Assembly: GCA_037178855.1 (NCBI GenBank)
Contig: JASJZC010000006.1
Location: 7,006,001-7,070,000 of the forward strand
Reading direction: 5' to 3'
DNA from: Oscheius sp. JU75
Taxonomy: Eukaryota > Nematoda > Chromadorea > Rhabditida > Rhabditidae
Length of the DNA: 64,000 nucleotides
The translations under genes and the position numbers were made by a program. Within the stretch, counting starts at the first letter, position 1; every line of letters starts with the position of its first letter. Shown in pieces: positions 35,701-46,619 of this stretch. The notes beneath the pieces were generated by a model. The model had not been told where the DNA came from. It did not search any database and worked only from the letters and a program-made list of their open reading frames with translations.

Positions 35701-38033
35701 TAGAATGTGAAGAACACTTCTCTTGTCAATCAACAAAGCTCGAAAAAGAGTTCTACAAAAGTTGACCGCCTGTAATTGGCGCGATCATCTCTCTCGCCTC
35801 ATTAGCCTCACTCATTTTTCGAACCGACACCCAGGTGAATGGCAGATGCAAATTGTCCTCTCGACAATTAGGGTCGGCTCTCTTCCGTCCTGGATTAGTA
35901 ACATCGGGCGGATCTTTATCTCGCAGGTGTCTACCGTGACGACCATTTTTCGAGCCCATCCAACCAAGCACACTTATGACTTCATCAAGAGGCTTTGGCG
36001 GTCGCGGTAGGTGGGCGAGAAAGGTAGACACAGGAAAGGAAGGGACTGAACAGGATGCGGATAAAAGTGTAGATTGAGCGGGCGAGGATAGTCCAACGGA
36101 TTATCTGGATACCGACTGGTAATAATGTGAAAAAGGTCTAATTGTCCTTTCTAGGGTTTCATGGCGTTTGAGGGGGACCAGAGAGCTGTTCCCTTGATCG
36201 AAAACAGTCATAATTTTGCCATTGCAAGAGTATATCAAAGAAAATCGGCGCTTCTGGTCAAAAAAAGATACCAATCACAGTAGTTTTATGCGTTTTGAGC
36301 CTGCAAAATCTATCGATACTTTGGTAATACACGAAATACCTTGTTGTTTTGTTGAAGAATCCAGATTTAACTTTTGTAACTTACTACTAACTTCGAATTA
36401 CTAATTAACAACTACAAGGTAAACTAAAAAGTTTTTACAAACTGCACCAACTACATTTACATTACTCTACTTCTTGGCAAGTCAAAAATGCTTTCAGTGT
36501 ATTGCCAAGTACCAAGCTATCTTCGATTTTTATTTTATGCGAAACAGACTGTCAAGGGACATAACGAGATGCTGGACAAGACGGATCAACGAAATAAGTT
36601 AGTGAGACATGTGGATAGAGGCGACCAGCCGAAGAAAGCTGAATGACAGTAAGACAGAGATTTGAAAAATGTTAGTTGATAGGAACGTCAATAGAGAATA
36701 GCCATCTAACTGGGACAGAGGTTGGAGGAAAAAGACATTCAGGGTACTGTGATGAAAATAGGTTGAAACTGAAACAAGGGCATTTAGACATGGAGAAGAA
36801 AAAGTGACCGGCGGTGCAGCTCGACCCCTCTCGACAGTTCAACTGTTGGGCATCATGGTGCAACGCCTCTCTTTCTTCGTTCCCACCGGCAACTATCACT
36901 CTCCAACACCAGCTGGGAAAGAGCCATTGGCACGTCGCTGTCTTTCTTCGCCGACGCGTGCAACATAAGCGCACCGCCAAGGCGAAGAAGAGTAGGAGAA
37001 GGTGAGCCCAATTACTAGAAGACGTAATTTGGTAGCTGTATATCCGAAAATGAGGCTGAGACAATCAGAGGATAAGCTCCGAGTTGCGCAAGGAGCAGAG
37101 GCAGAAATTATTACTGCCGGGTTTGGGGACCAGGGTTCTTTTTACAGAACAGATTATGCTCGTTTCTTAGAATCGTAGTGGACCGTTGGGGTGAAGTGGT
37201 TAGCATAACTGTTTCTGTGATTGTCCGGAAGTGCGCAACAGGAACCGGACGAGACGTAACTGTCTATCATAATCATGTAGATTCACACCCTTCAGCAAAC
37301 AATAAGAGATTTTGGGATCATCACACTATTTATTTCAGCTATTCTCTAAAAGACTTTACGCCCTCCTGAGGTTGCTGCCACGTTCTTATCTCTGAATTGA
37401 TTGCCGAAGTTATCGCCCATCATACGGTATGAACTCGGTCCGATGCCATACTAGTCAGATGCAAGCCATTGTCTTCTGAAAGTTTCAAGAGACAGACGGC
37501 GAGTGTTGTTTTTTTGTTCCCGTCATTCTTGGTTCAATAGTGACTGTCGGTAGACTGCTTTCGGGTCTCGCTGCATTAATAGTTGTAGTTGAAGATTTGG
37601 GGGTTTCAAACATTTCTGGTTGACACCAAATTGTCAGAACTGTCGCTTAAGAGCCATCAGCTTTCCAAATCACTTCAGCAACAGTTTGTATCAAGGTGAC
37701 GCATACGCAAGCATCCACTTGATTTAGCCCTGGACAATAGATTCCCATGCATTGTATCCTCGGACTTCGGCGAACCTCAAAAGCGCCGCGTGTGAAGTGG
37801 CTGCAGTGGCATGCGGGGTCGACTGACCTGACAGCATTGATGACAATCGTATTAGGCAAAGGCTGAGGGGTTTATTAATACAAAATAATCATTGAAAATA
37901 GATAATACTGATTCGGATCGTGGGGAAAGAGGCCAGAATCTATACAAACCGAGTTTGAAGCTCATTGGGAAGGCCACAGAATCAAAGAAGAAGAATGGAC
38001 ACGGGGCAGTTGGATGAAAGAGGAAGTCAGTGT
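32788..38033. other. 5.2 kb non-coding block between the two Otx genes
   Basis: No convincing gene on either strand; frames at 33399-33764, 35753-36031 and 36672-37064 have no domain or splice support. Likely the regulatory region of the left Otx gene. It holds a cluster of K50 homeodomain target words, a TTTG/TCTG short tandem repeat near 34433-34460, and the second copy of a 17-bp word (34552-34568). AATAAA for the right Otx gene is at about 37871 (minus). Confidence 0.5.
32933..36103. promoter_or_regulatory. cluster of ten TAATCC/GGATTA words (K50 homeodomain sites)
   Basis: GGATTA or TAATCC begins at 32933, 32993, 33523, 33548, 34064, 34867, 34900, 35104, 35892 and 36098. About two would be expected in 3.2 kb for one 6-mer on both strands at this base composition. 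The neighbouring genes encode exactly the factor class that binds this word, so auto- or cross-regulation is a reasonable inference. More sites lie upstream of the right gene at 40099, 41425 and 42150. Confidence 0.5.
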
Positions 38034-39309
38034 TTACAAACTGGCCGATTGATTCTGGTTGAAAGCGGCAAAATAGTAGGGATTGGTGGCCTGAGAGTAG
38101 TTCGGGTAGTACGTGTAACTACTGTCCAGCTGGTAATACGGATACGGATACGAGTTGTAGACTTGAGGACTGCTGCTGATCGACGTCGTCGTCACCGAAA
38201 GAGCTGCTGTGGAGGCTGCTGCTGCCGTGACTCCCGCACTCGAAGTACTCTGCAACTGAAAGCTCATTTATGAAAAAGTAGAAAGAATTTTTATGCCGAC
38301 TTTAAACGCCCTTGCCCGCTGAACCAAGCGACGCAAGAATACGTTTGCATGGGATGACATTTTAGGAGGAAAAAGCTTGAAGAAATGAAACATACCGAGG
38401 ATGGCTCACTGCTGCTCCAGGAAGAATCACCTAGTCCACTGCTGGAACGGGTAGACGGACTGGTCGGTTTTGTGTCGACTGGCGAGAGTGAAACCTTCAG
38501 AGGAGAACCGGCTTCTGGCTCACTGCCCATCTGCGGAGCGTAATCTGACTTGGCCAGCTGAGCCATCACATCCTCCGGCTCCTTCTTCTCAACTTTAGGC
38601 TTCTGCTTCTCCTGCTGCCGGTGTTTGGCACGACGATTCTTAAACCAGACCTGAATCGATGGGATTAGTCATGTTATCAGCTGAGGTCAGTATTGACCCT
38701 CCTCCATCTTCCTTACCTGGATTCGACTTTCCTGCAGATTGATCTGTTCGGCTACTTTCTCACGAGTGAACACGTCCGGATAGTGGGTTGTGGCGAAGAG
38801 TCCTTCTAGAACTTCCAGCTGCTGACGGTTGAATGTCGTTCGTTCACGACGGTTTTTGCGCGGGATCATTGCTGGAAAGGTATTCCGTATTGGCCATGTG
38901 AGTTCTTTATATTGCCCTGGTTTCAATCAAAGGCTAACTATACCGTAGTCTGCCAAAGTTGAAACAATTCAGAGTGGAAGTACCGTAAAAGCAAAATAAA
39001 GTGACGCGGCAAGTTTTAAATGCTTCAATACACCAAGTTGTTCAAAAACCAGCTTCGTTAAGGTTCACAGCTAAAATTTGGTGCGCTGAACAGTCAGCCT
39101 TTGATTAACTTTGGTTTAATCCCCTTCTCAGAGTTTGTCCTGCCAAGACAGTCAAAATAGGACTAGAACTAACCTGGATTGTAGCCAGCTGCTGTCGGAA
39201 ACATGGACAGTGCAGCCGGGACCGGAGTCATTCCATATCCGAATCCGTTCGTTGGAGTAGTCGTCGACGGACAGGGAAGGTAAGCGGAAAACGTGGTCGG
39301 ATAGGCCAT
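38034..39309 (-). CDS. Otx-class (K50) homeobox transcription factor, copy 2
   Basis: Start [19 protein letters not shown] lies 4 nt after CTTTCAG (spliced-leader type). Exon 2 begins [20 protein letters not shown] and continues [20 protein letters not shown] and NLQESRIQ; exon 3 completes the homeodomain with [18 protein letters not shown] (Lys 50) and an acidic, Ser-rich stretch ([14 protein letters not shown]). The last exon is Ala/Thr/Ser-rich, then Tyr-rich: [20 protein letters not shown], ending NQNQSASL. Four exons, all joins in phase. The homeodomain is closer to vertebrate OTX than that of copy 1 (YPDVFTRE against YPDLNTRE). Tandem paralogue of the gene at 30587-32787. Confidence 0.92.
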
Positions 39310-42300
39310 CTTTTCTGAAAGTAGTTCTCTATGATTCTGTTCGTAAACGTGTCCAAGAGTCGAGAATGTTTGTTCAGGCAGAATGGTTACTGTAGAGGAA
39401 GAGATAAGCCCCGTAGGGCCGAAAACCAGAAATGCTGAGAGAGTACTGTACACGCGTCAATCATGGCGTGTCAAAAGTGCGAGAGGACATGAAGCCACGA
39501 CTATTGATACGCAAACACCTGTGCGCGACACATGTCCATCCGTGTCCATTGAGCTCGAATCCAACAGAGACACGCGAACTGTCTCTCAATTAGGTTAATG
39601 AGAAAAAACAGTCACTAATCTAAGAAACAAAAACAGTCAGAAAAGGAAAGAATCGACAAGAAATGACAAGTCGAGTCAGGTTACGGGTACAATTATGCAA
39701 GCTATGGAAGCAACATTACTGTTAATTCGAGAGGTTTCTGAGAAATTGTGGGATTCGGTTCTGCATTGTGAAGAGGATAAAACTACTAGGAGAATGACTA
39801 AGTAAGCGAGGAGACTTTTGGAAGATTCGACAGGAAACGTTGAATTTCCAGAAGTGCGAACTGTTTGGAAACCAGTTAATTAGATGCAGGTGAAAGACAA
39901 ACAGTCTGATACAGTAAAAACGATCTCTGTTGCAGACAGAAAGTGCTACAGAAGAAAAGTGGAACCTGTACACGAACGCCAGTGATCATAAGAGCACAGG
40001 TACTTCCTACTTTCATTGTGAGATTCGGTTCTGCCCTTCCATTCGAGAGTCAAAAGTCTTGTCATTCTACACACAGCAAGAAGCCTATTCCCTTAGACTA
40101 ATCCGCGGCTTAATAGTTTGCGGAAAGGTTTAAAGCGGTTTATTATGGCCAACCGGCTGGAGAAGGTGTTAAGTCGATCGTTTGGAGAAGTTGCGTAACG
40201 ACCGAGCAGCCAATAAGAGGCTTAGTGTCTCTTTAGCACTAGCTAAAATAACAGAGACAACTGATAGGCTCGGGCAGCGGAGAGAGGAGAAGGGACACGG
40301 GGCAAGGACACGCCCCCTCTCTCTCCATTCTGGGGGAACTACAGTAGACGAAGTGAGAGAGTGAGTCACGTACCACGCAGCACTATGCTAATTGACAGTG
40401 GATGTTCGACTTGTGACACTAATATTACGAATTCGTGGTTAGATATTTTGACTAGGGGAGGCATAACAGTTGAATTCAGATCAGTTAATGAGACAGACAT
40501 TTTAACAGCATCACAGATGAGTCTCCCATTTTAAGTCCTACTGCGTTCTGGAATCAGAGAGTATAATGAGTTAGAAGTGGGTTATAACTGAACTGAGCCC
40601 CCAATAATACAGGTTGACGATACCAAGTAGGTTTTCCAAAACGATCTTTAAGGAACAATTTGTAATAAGCTTATGTATATCCGTGATTCCTAACGCTTGC
40701 TGGAATGATGAGAGCTAGTGGGAGCAACAAACTCTCATGTTGTCACAATTAGTGCCTCATTTTGTTTTCTCACCTCGGCCAATTACCTCTTTCCGTATCC
40801 GCCGGTCATGAACTTACTATTATTAGGAAATACAGATACACTCGTTAGTTTGTAGAGAGGGAGAATGGAAGTGCTAGTCATATCAGAACATTTGACCATG
40901 ATCGTCGATACGCTATTCTTGTCGTGCATTTCCACGAACAGGGTCAAGAGTTGATGTGTAACTTTTATTTTTATAAAACCAAAGCAACTGTCCGTTGCTG
41001 TTTACAACTAAACTCTGCTCTTTGCATAAGAAGTTTCGCCAATAAAAAACCGTGTTCTGATCCGATTGCTAGCCTATCTGCTAACAGATGGCTTCCTCGA
41101 ATTCTTTATGAAACTAATCGTCTAGAGGGAGATGAGAATCTTATCACGACTGGGAGCGCTTGCAGCAGAACCCGTGGACACAGTAGCACATGGGAAGACA
41201 GGTTGGAACCTGAGGCAGAGAAAGAGACAGACTAATTGGCTGGGGTGAGAACGTGAACTCTAGATTGAGACAACAGTGACAACAGAAAGAGATATTGTTT
41301 GTTCTACCAATTTGTAGACTGACAACGGCTTAATAATTTATCAGGAAAGTGTACGAAGGAAGAACAAGGAAGAGAAAACAGCTTTTTGAATATCTTCTGC
41401 TTGCATAGATTGCTTCCACGAAAAGGATTAGTCCAAGAACATTTGGGCAATATGTGTTTATGTGATTATGTGGTTCAATTACGAGAGCAAAATCGAACAG
41501 TATAGACAAAAGATTTCAGCCTTCCTTACCATCTAATCGGAAAAGTGAGCTAACAGTTACACAAGAGTATGACAGAGGCATATTTTGATTCGTAAGAATA
41601 GAACTGGATTGTATCCGGCTATGGAGAGATTACAGACAAGACAGATAGAGACAGTTCGAGAGAAATGAAGAGAACTCAAAGTACAGGTTTCTGCATGAAC
41701 ACGACTGGCTCTGGACTGTTGAAACGTTTCTATTATATATCTCGTCGGAGATCCATGTGATAAGACAAAATTGACGCAGAAGATCCCGAAATATCCAGCC
41801 TCCAGCCAACAAACCATTACCATAATCGACTTGTCTGCGTCGTCCTGATCCCCCCGATCCGCCTAACCGTGCGCGTCCCAAACATCTTCTGACGCAGAAA
41901 ATGTCGTGTGAGATGGGTCCATCAAGTAAATTACAGGCGAGGTAAGAGATGACAAATCGAAACAGAGCAAGAAATACTTCCTGGCCACAGGAGGCCTCAA
42001 TATGTGACCAAGAACGGCTTCCTCGATTCTGCGGCTTCCTAAGCAATTTGGACACGTGCCACTCCAACCTGTGGGTGGCGGATTAAGCCACAAAAAGTCC
42101 TCCTCCCAGTTGTAAAGATATTGCAGTCAGGAAAGGGGACGAAGTTCACGGATTAGGGTCTTATCACACAATGCTTCCTCTCGGTTTTTTGCTTTCGAGA
42201 GAGGCTTGGATAAGGAGGTTCTTTATCCAGTGTGGTTATGTATGTCTATCACGAGGATCTGAGGACAATAGACGTCAAAACAGCACAATAAGTTCGTGGC

Positions 42301-43304
42301 ATTTCTAGAGTTGTTTGGGCTGTTCTACCCTGTAGAAACATAGTACTGTTTGTTTTGGCTCCCCTCACGATGAGTATAGCAAAAAGTGAAACACTCGTCA
42401 CTTTTTGCGTCACGAACACCACGCTTCATTCTAAAGACTAGATTGTGACAAGAATTTTAACACCACAATTGAATATTTCGTCCTGACTCTCAACAAAGTG
42501 AATAATTTTGGGAACGGATGCTTGAAACAAAAGTAGCAAACCCTATGGAGTTCAATCCAGGCTATGTTGCGTACTCACAGTCGGTCAAATTGGCTTACAT
42601 CACCTAACCTTTCCCCTTTTAGATTGCAAGATCCAACTTCGACCTAGAAACACTATAATCTCTGCTCCTTCTGAGTCACGTGAACAGGCAACTTGTGTGT
42701 TTCCTGGTTGTACACCAAACAATTGCCGGATTACCAGGGACTTCCTTATGAGAGTATTGAAACGCATCCTCACCCCTTACAGTACGCTTTCCCTCAACCG
42801 GAACTATCTAATCTGGATGGCCACTTCAACGAGCGATACAGAGGCCACGGGACTCGCACACCTGATATCGAGACCGGAAAGAAGGGCATACGGCTCTCAC
42901 AGTCCAAGTGCTCCCTAATTACCGCGAGTCAAGATGGCACAATTTACAGTCTGTTGCGGGCAAAGGTCATTCGATCCTTGAAACGAGAGAGAGAGAGCCA
43001 TAAACGATCTAATTGAACCACCCTCGAAGTGGAGCTGTAAAAGTTAATCTTCCTCAAATTCGTGCGGGGCGAAAAAGGGGGTTACAGGCTGGCAGAGAAT
43101 GCAAATTGACCACACTTTTTGCATATGAATCAGGCGGCCGGAAGGATTACGGTAGAGAGAAGACTCCTCTCCAATACAATGGACTGGTTGGTTCAATGCC
43201 ATCTTTGGTACAGAATTGAGAGACGGGAGAAATCAATTCAGGGACTGTTGAGGTAAACAGGGAAAGAAAGATAGACGGTATTGATGAAAGGGAGGGGCAG
43301 TTGG
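39310..43304. other. 4 kb upstream of Otx copy 2, no firm gene
   Basis: Mostly non-coding. Three K50 words (40099, 41425, 42150) and one perfect hairpin (42379-42408) are present. Two open frames are worth noting but unsupported: a minus frame at 41863-42093 (GTCPNCLGSRRIEEAVLGHI) and a plus frame at 42693-43016 (HFNERYRGHGTRTPDIETG). Confidence 0.4.
42379..42408. repeat. perfect 11-bp inverted repeat, 8-nt loop
   Basis: GCAAAAAGTGA at 42379-42389 and TCACTTTTTGC at 42398-42408. Stem-loop potential on both strands in non-coding DNA upstream of Otx copy 2; may be a hairpin or a two-site binding element. Confidence 0.75.
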
Positions 43305-44192
43305 CTAGAAGGGCTTTACAGTCACAACGTTAGTCCCAACAGGAGATAATGGAAACAGACTAACTTTTTTATCTACATTGAGCAGAAAAATAATGACTTC
43401 ATCATAATGTTGTCGAAAGGGACCGGCCGAAGCTTGTAGTAGTCGCACAGGATTGTCAAAAATTCGGAGAGCTGTACCAAATTGTTTGCTACCAGTTATT
43501 GGATGAAATAGCATTTCATTGCCACTTTTTCCTTTGAAAATGAATAGCATATTCTCCCGAAAAGTTTTGTAAAAATTATTGGGATGATACAGTTGTGTCT
43601 GCAAAGCGATAAGCAGTCACATCCAATAGAATGGTAGCTCATTTTAGTTTCTTGAACAATTGAACAATTGGAAGCATTCAGTCTTGAAAAACACAAAAAT
43701 GACTTTGAGCCAAAAGAATCTGTCATAGAAGGTTCATGGTGTTCGTGAGTCACCACTGGTTGGCATATGGTTCCATACAATATTGAAGTCTACTCGTTTG
43801 AAGACCAATCAAAAAACCATGAAGAGAAGTGAGGTCTTGACTCACTCCCTAGCCTAGAACTGTCATCCCTCGGACTAAGAACGGGATTGAAGTCAGTCAG
43901 ACGTCCCGCTGTTTCAAAAGTCAAGTCTCTCAAAAGGTCATGATCGACCATGACAGCCTGTCGTTCCTCTCTGGGAGAATACTTGCAGCGGCAAGAGCAG
44001 TTGGTATTTGACCAAAATGCTAAGGATGATTAGGTGATATGGGATTAGGAGCAGCATAAAACGTAAACTCGTGATCATTTTGCTCTCTATTGGAGTCGCG
44101 ACGCGGCTGGCTGCCCAGGTCAGAGGCTCTATTTCCAAAGGGATGCCGCACAGGTGCTGCCACTCACCTGATTCGCGTCGATTGTAAATCAT
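43305..44192 (-). CDS. hypothetical protein, multi-exon
   Basis: Start MIYNRRES (2 nt after ACTGTAG) splices at CAG^GTGAGTGG to an exon beginning AFWSNTNCSCRCKYSPREER and continuing HDLLRDLTFETAGRLTDFNP. The last exon, after CTTTGCAG, reads TQLYHPNNFYKTFRENMLFI, GSKQFGTALRIFDNPVRLLQ and VIIFLLNVDKKVSLFPLSP and ends TVKPF. The middle (about 43610-43850) is open but its joins are unresolved. No domain recognised. Only about 40 bp separate its start from the stop of the gene upstream on the same strand. Confidence 0.4.
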
Positions 44193-44231
44193 TTCTACAG
44201 TTCAGGGCTCATAAATGAGTTAATCCGGTAC

Positions 44232-44532
44232 TTAGGGAGGAGAAATGCGATAGGAGTCGAGACGAGCTATGGCGCCTCCGAAGCAAGAGAGCGTGATAAG
44301 AAATTGATCAGTAGCTGTAAAATGGAAGTACTTTTTGTAAAAGTTGTGCTCCTGCTGGAGTCAACTGGATATAAATTATTATACATACATTATTCAGTTC
44401 GTACAGGCTTGGAACTACTAAAGAATTCCAGACGGGCATTCTCATTTTACTGATCAATCTTGCAGCATTTTCGGAGCGATCAGCAGACTTCTTTTCTAGC
44501 AGCAATCCATTATTTTGTATAACAAAGAAGAC
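44232..44532 (-). CDS. small protein resembling LAMTOR4 (Ragulator subunit), 5' end not found
   Basis: Exon 1 recognised: VFFVIQNNGLLLEKKSADRS then ENAARLISKMRMPVWNSLVV and YELNN at a GTATGT donor. A 34-nt intron ending ACTCCAG joins in phase to QEHNFYKKYFHFTATDQFLI and SCFGGAIARLDSYRISPP, then stop. The pattern (a strand with GLLLE, a helix with AARLIS, then ATDQFLITLS and a final basic strand) fits the roadblock-like fold of LAMTOR4, part of the lysosomal Ragulator scaffold for Rag GTPases and mTORC1. The identity match is weak, so this is tentative. The first coding exon should lie just upstream (44540-44800). Possible operon with 43305-44192. Confidence 0.42.
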
Positions 44533-45866
44533 CTAGGGGTTCCTCGAATTGATGGGTATCAGAGCTGAGGCCAGTCTTGTTTTAGTTCCCTACAATCTTT
44601 TGAGTGATCCATTCACATTTTCTGACCCAAATTTTTTGTCCAACATTTGAAAGTGTCTTTGGGAAGAGTTAGGTCATTGTCCTGTTGGTATGATGTTGTC
44701 ATACTAACTACTGATTAACTATACTTTCCCTTATCCCCGAACATGATTCTTTTCGAGACAAAACACTTCCGCTGCAAAGTACTCTTGAAAAATCTCTCTG
44801 AAAATCAGAACTTCCTCTTCGAAAACAACTTCCCGTTCTGAACACAGTGTTGACGTCGTTGCGTCCTCTGACTAACAAGTGTGGTCTCTTTGATCGATGT
44901 CACGGAATTCCTGGCCTTCTCGGGAGTCCATTGTGTCCCTGTGCGCATACACCGGCAAGTGGCTCCTTATCAGGGCGGCGATAAATCACCCTGACACTCC
45001 GCGGCATCCCTAATAGACCGTAAAATGGTCATAAAGCGGGGATGAAGTGGCTTACCGACACCACTGACAGCCGACGGCTACCGTAATCGGATTAGCGTGG
45101 GATTAAATCGGAAACAATTGGGAATATTTCGGGAGAAGCATACAAACTGCTGAAAGTTCCGTGAACTTTCATGGAAATCTACTTGCCAGCAACAGTTCCT
45201 CCCAGTTTCTTCAATATTCAATACTCATTGATAGACTATGGCGCCAGGTGGTTTGCCCTACTTATCATGTCGCCAGGAGGAGCAGTCATTGAACAATTTT
45301 AGAATGTTGGATCTCTGAATTTTCGTACCTCCTGAGCAGAAAAATGGCCTATGAAAAGAGCAGATCAATATTGGAGCCGGACAGTTATTGTAACAAGAGG
45401 ATGTACAGGATTACAAAAAGGTAAGCTGCCCTCGTTCTAGAAAATTCCCATGCAAGCACTGTATGTTTTAAATGTTTATTAGGTCGACAATATTTATCAT
45501 CTCGGTCGGTATTTAGCGGGTAGAGAAAAAACAATATCGAAGCAACCGATGATAGAATTGGGGAAAGGAAAAGAAACAAAATTTTAAAACCGCGCGATTT
45601 ACTTTGAAGTATTCCCGGACGGATCTACAGTATGCCCAAACAGTCCTTTAAATACGAAGTCACCGTATTACCTGAAACATTTCATTTTTCTTTTTTTCTC
45701 ACTCATTATTGTCGATCTTTTCTGTCTTTTTACTTAGTGTCTGCCAAAAGTTACAAAAAGCGCAGTTTCGTGAATAGTAACACTGATTTTGAAAAGCAGA
45801 AGGGAAGCTACCAGTTTGCCGTTATATTACTTCCTTATTCGCTGTTTTGCAGCCACCGATATCACT
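44533..45866. other. intergenic
   Basis: Holds, at most, the missing first exon of the LAMTOR4-like gene (minus) on its left and the promoter and 5' UTR of the H2A gene on its right. No other frame is convincing. Confidence 0.4.
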
Positions 45867-46414
45867 ATGTCTGGCCGTGGAAAGAACCTCACCATCAAGA
45901 AGGAGCAGCAACACAAGTCCCGCTCCAACCGTGCCGGTCTTCTCCTCCCAGTTGGAAGAATCCACAGAATGTTGAAGAAGGTAACTTTTCCAATATACTT
46001 TAATGTCATAGGGAGGCTAAAAGCTCTGAAATTCTTGTCGATGTCAGTTATTCCTTGACTTTTTAGAACCATTACGCTGAGCGCATCGGTTCTGGCGCCC
46101 CCGTGTACATGGCAGCCGTTCTCGAATACCTGACGGCGGAGATTCTCGAGCTCGCTGGGAACGCTGCTAAGTTAGTTTCTTTTACTCTATTTTACAATAC
46201 AAATAACTCTAGGGACAACAAGAAGAACCGCATCACTCCTCGCCATCTCCAGCTGGCCGTGCGCAATGACGAGGAGCTGAGCCGTCTTCTCAACGGCGTA
46301 ACCATCGCTCAAGGAGGAGTAAGTTTTTTAAATGTTCAGATTATCTGTCTTCTTCAGGTCCTGCCAAACATTGCTCCCGCCCTTCTGCCCCAGAAGACTG
46401 AAAAGGACGACTAA
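45867..46414 (+). CDS. divergent histone H2A with introns
   Basis: Core histone H2A fold: [97 protein letters not shown] and [20 protein letters not shown], ending KTEKDD. Three introns, unlike the intronless replication-dependent H2A genes, and no histone neighbours. Tail and L1 regions differ from canonical H2A ([14 protein letters not shown] for [25 protein letters not shown] for GNYAQRVGAGAP). The acidic-patch residues in [14 protein letters not shown] and RNDEEL are kept. No SQ[ED] H2A.X tail. The start lies 15 nt after TTTTGCAG. A tissue-specific (for example germline) variant is possible. Confidence 0.92.
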
Positions 46415-46619
46415 AGAAGCTCTATCCATAACAATGCCCATCTCACCTCATCCGATCTCTCAAAAACCGCTCTCGTTAGAGCGCCTCTCTCAACTATTGT
46501 GGTAACTGTTATTTCATAAACTTTGCGCCCTTCTTTGCTCGTTCAGTATTTTATTTTAATGCTAGCAGATCTGTGAAAGTCATGGGCCCACTTTACACGA
46601 AACTTTGTTATTTAAAGTC

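Noticed and set aside
37183-37250. tRNA-like stretch (AGTGGTTAGCATAAC)
   Set aside because: No B-box (GGTTCGANTCC) downstream and no cloverleaf pairing; no tRNA gene was seen anywhere in the window.
40924-42093. Frames that might be genes upstream of Otx copy 2
   Set aside because: No domain, no splice pair, and several frames overlap on the same strand.
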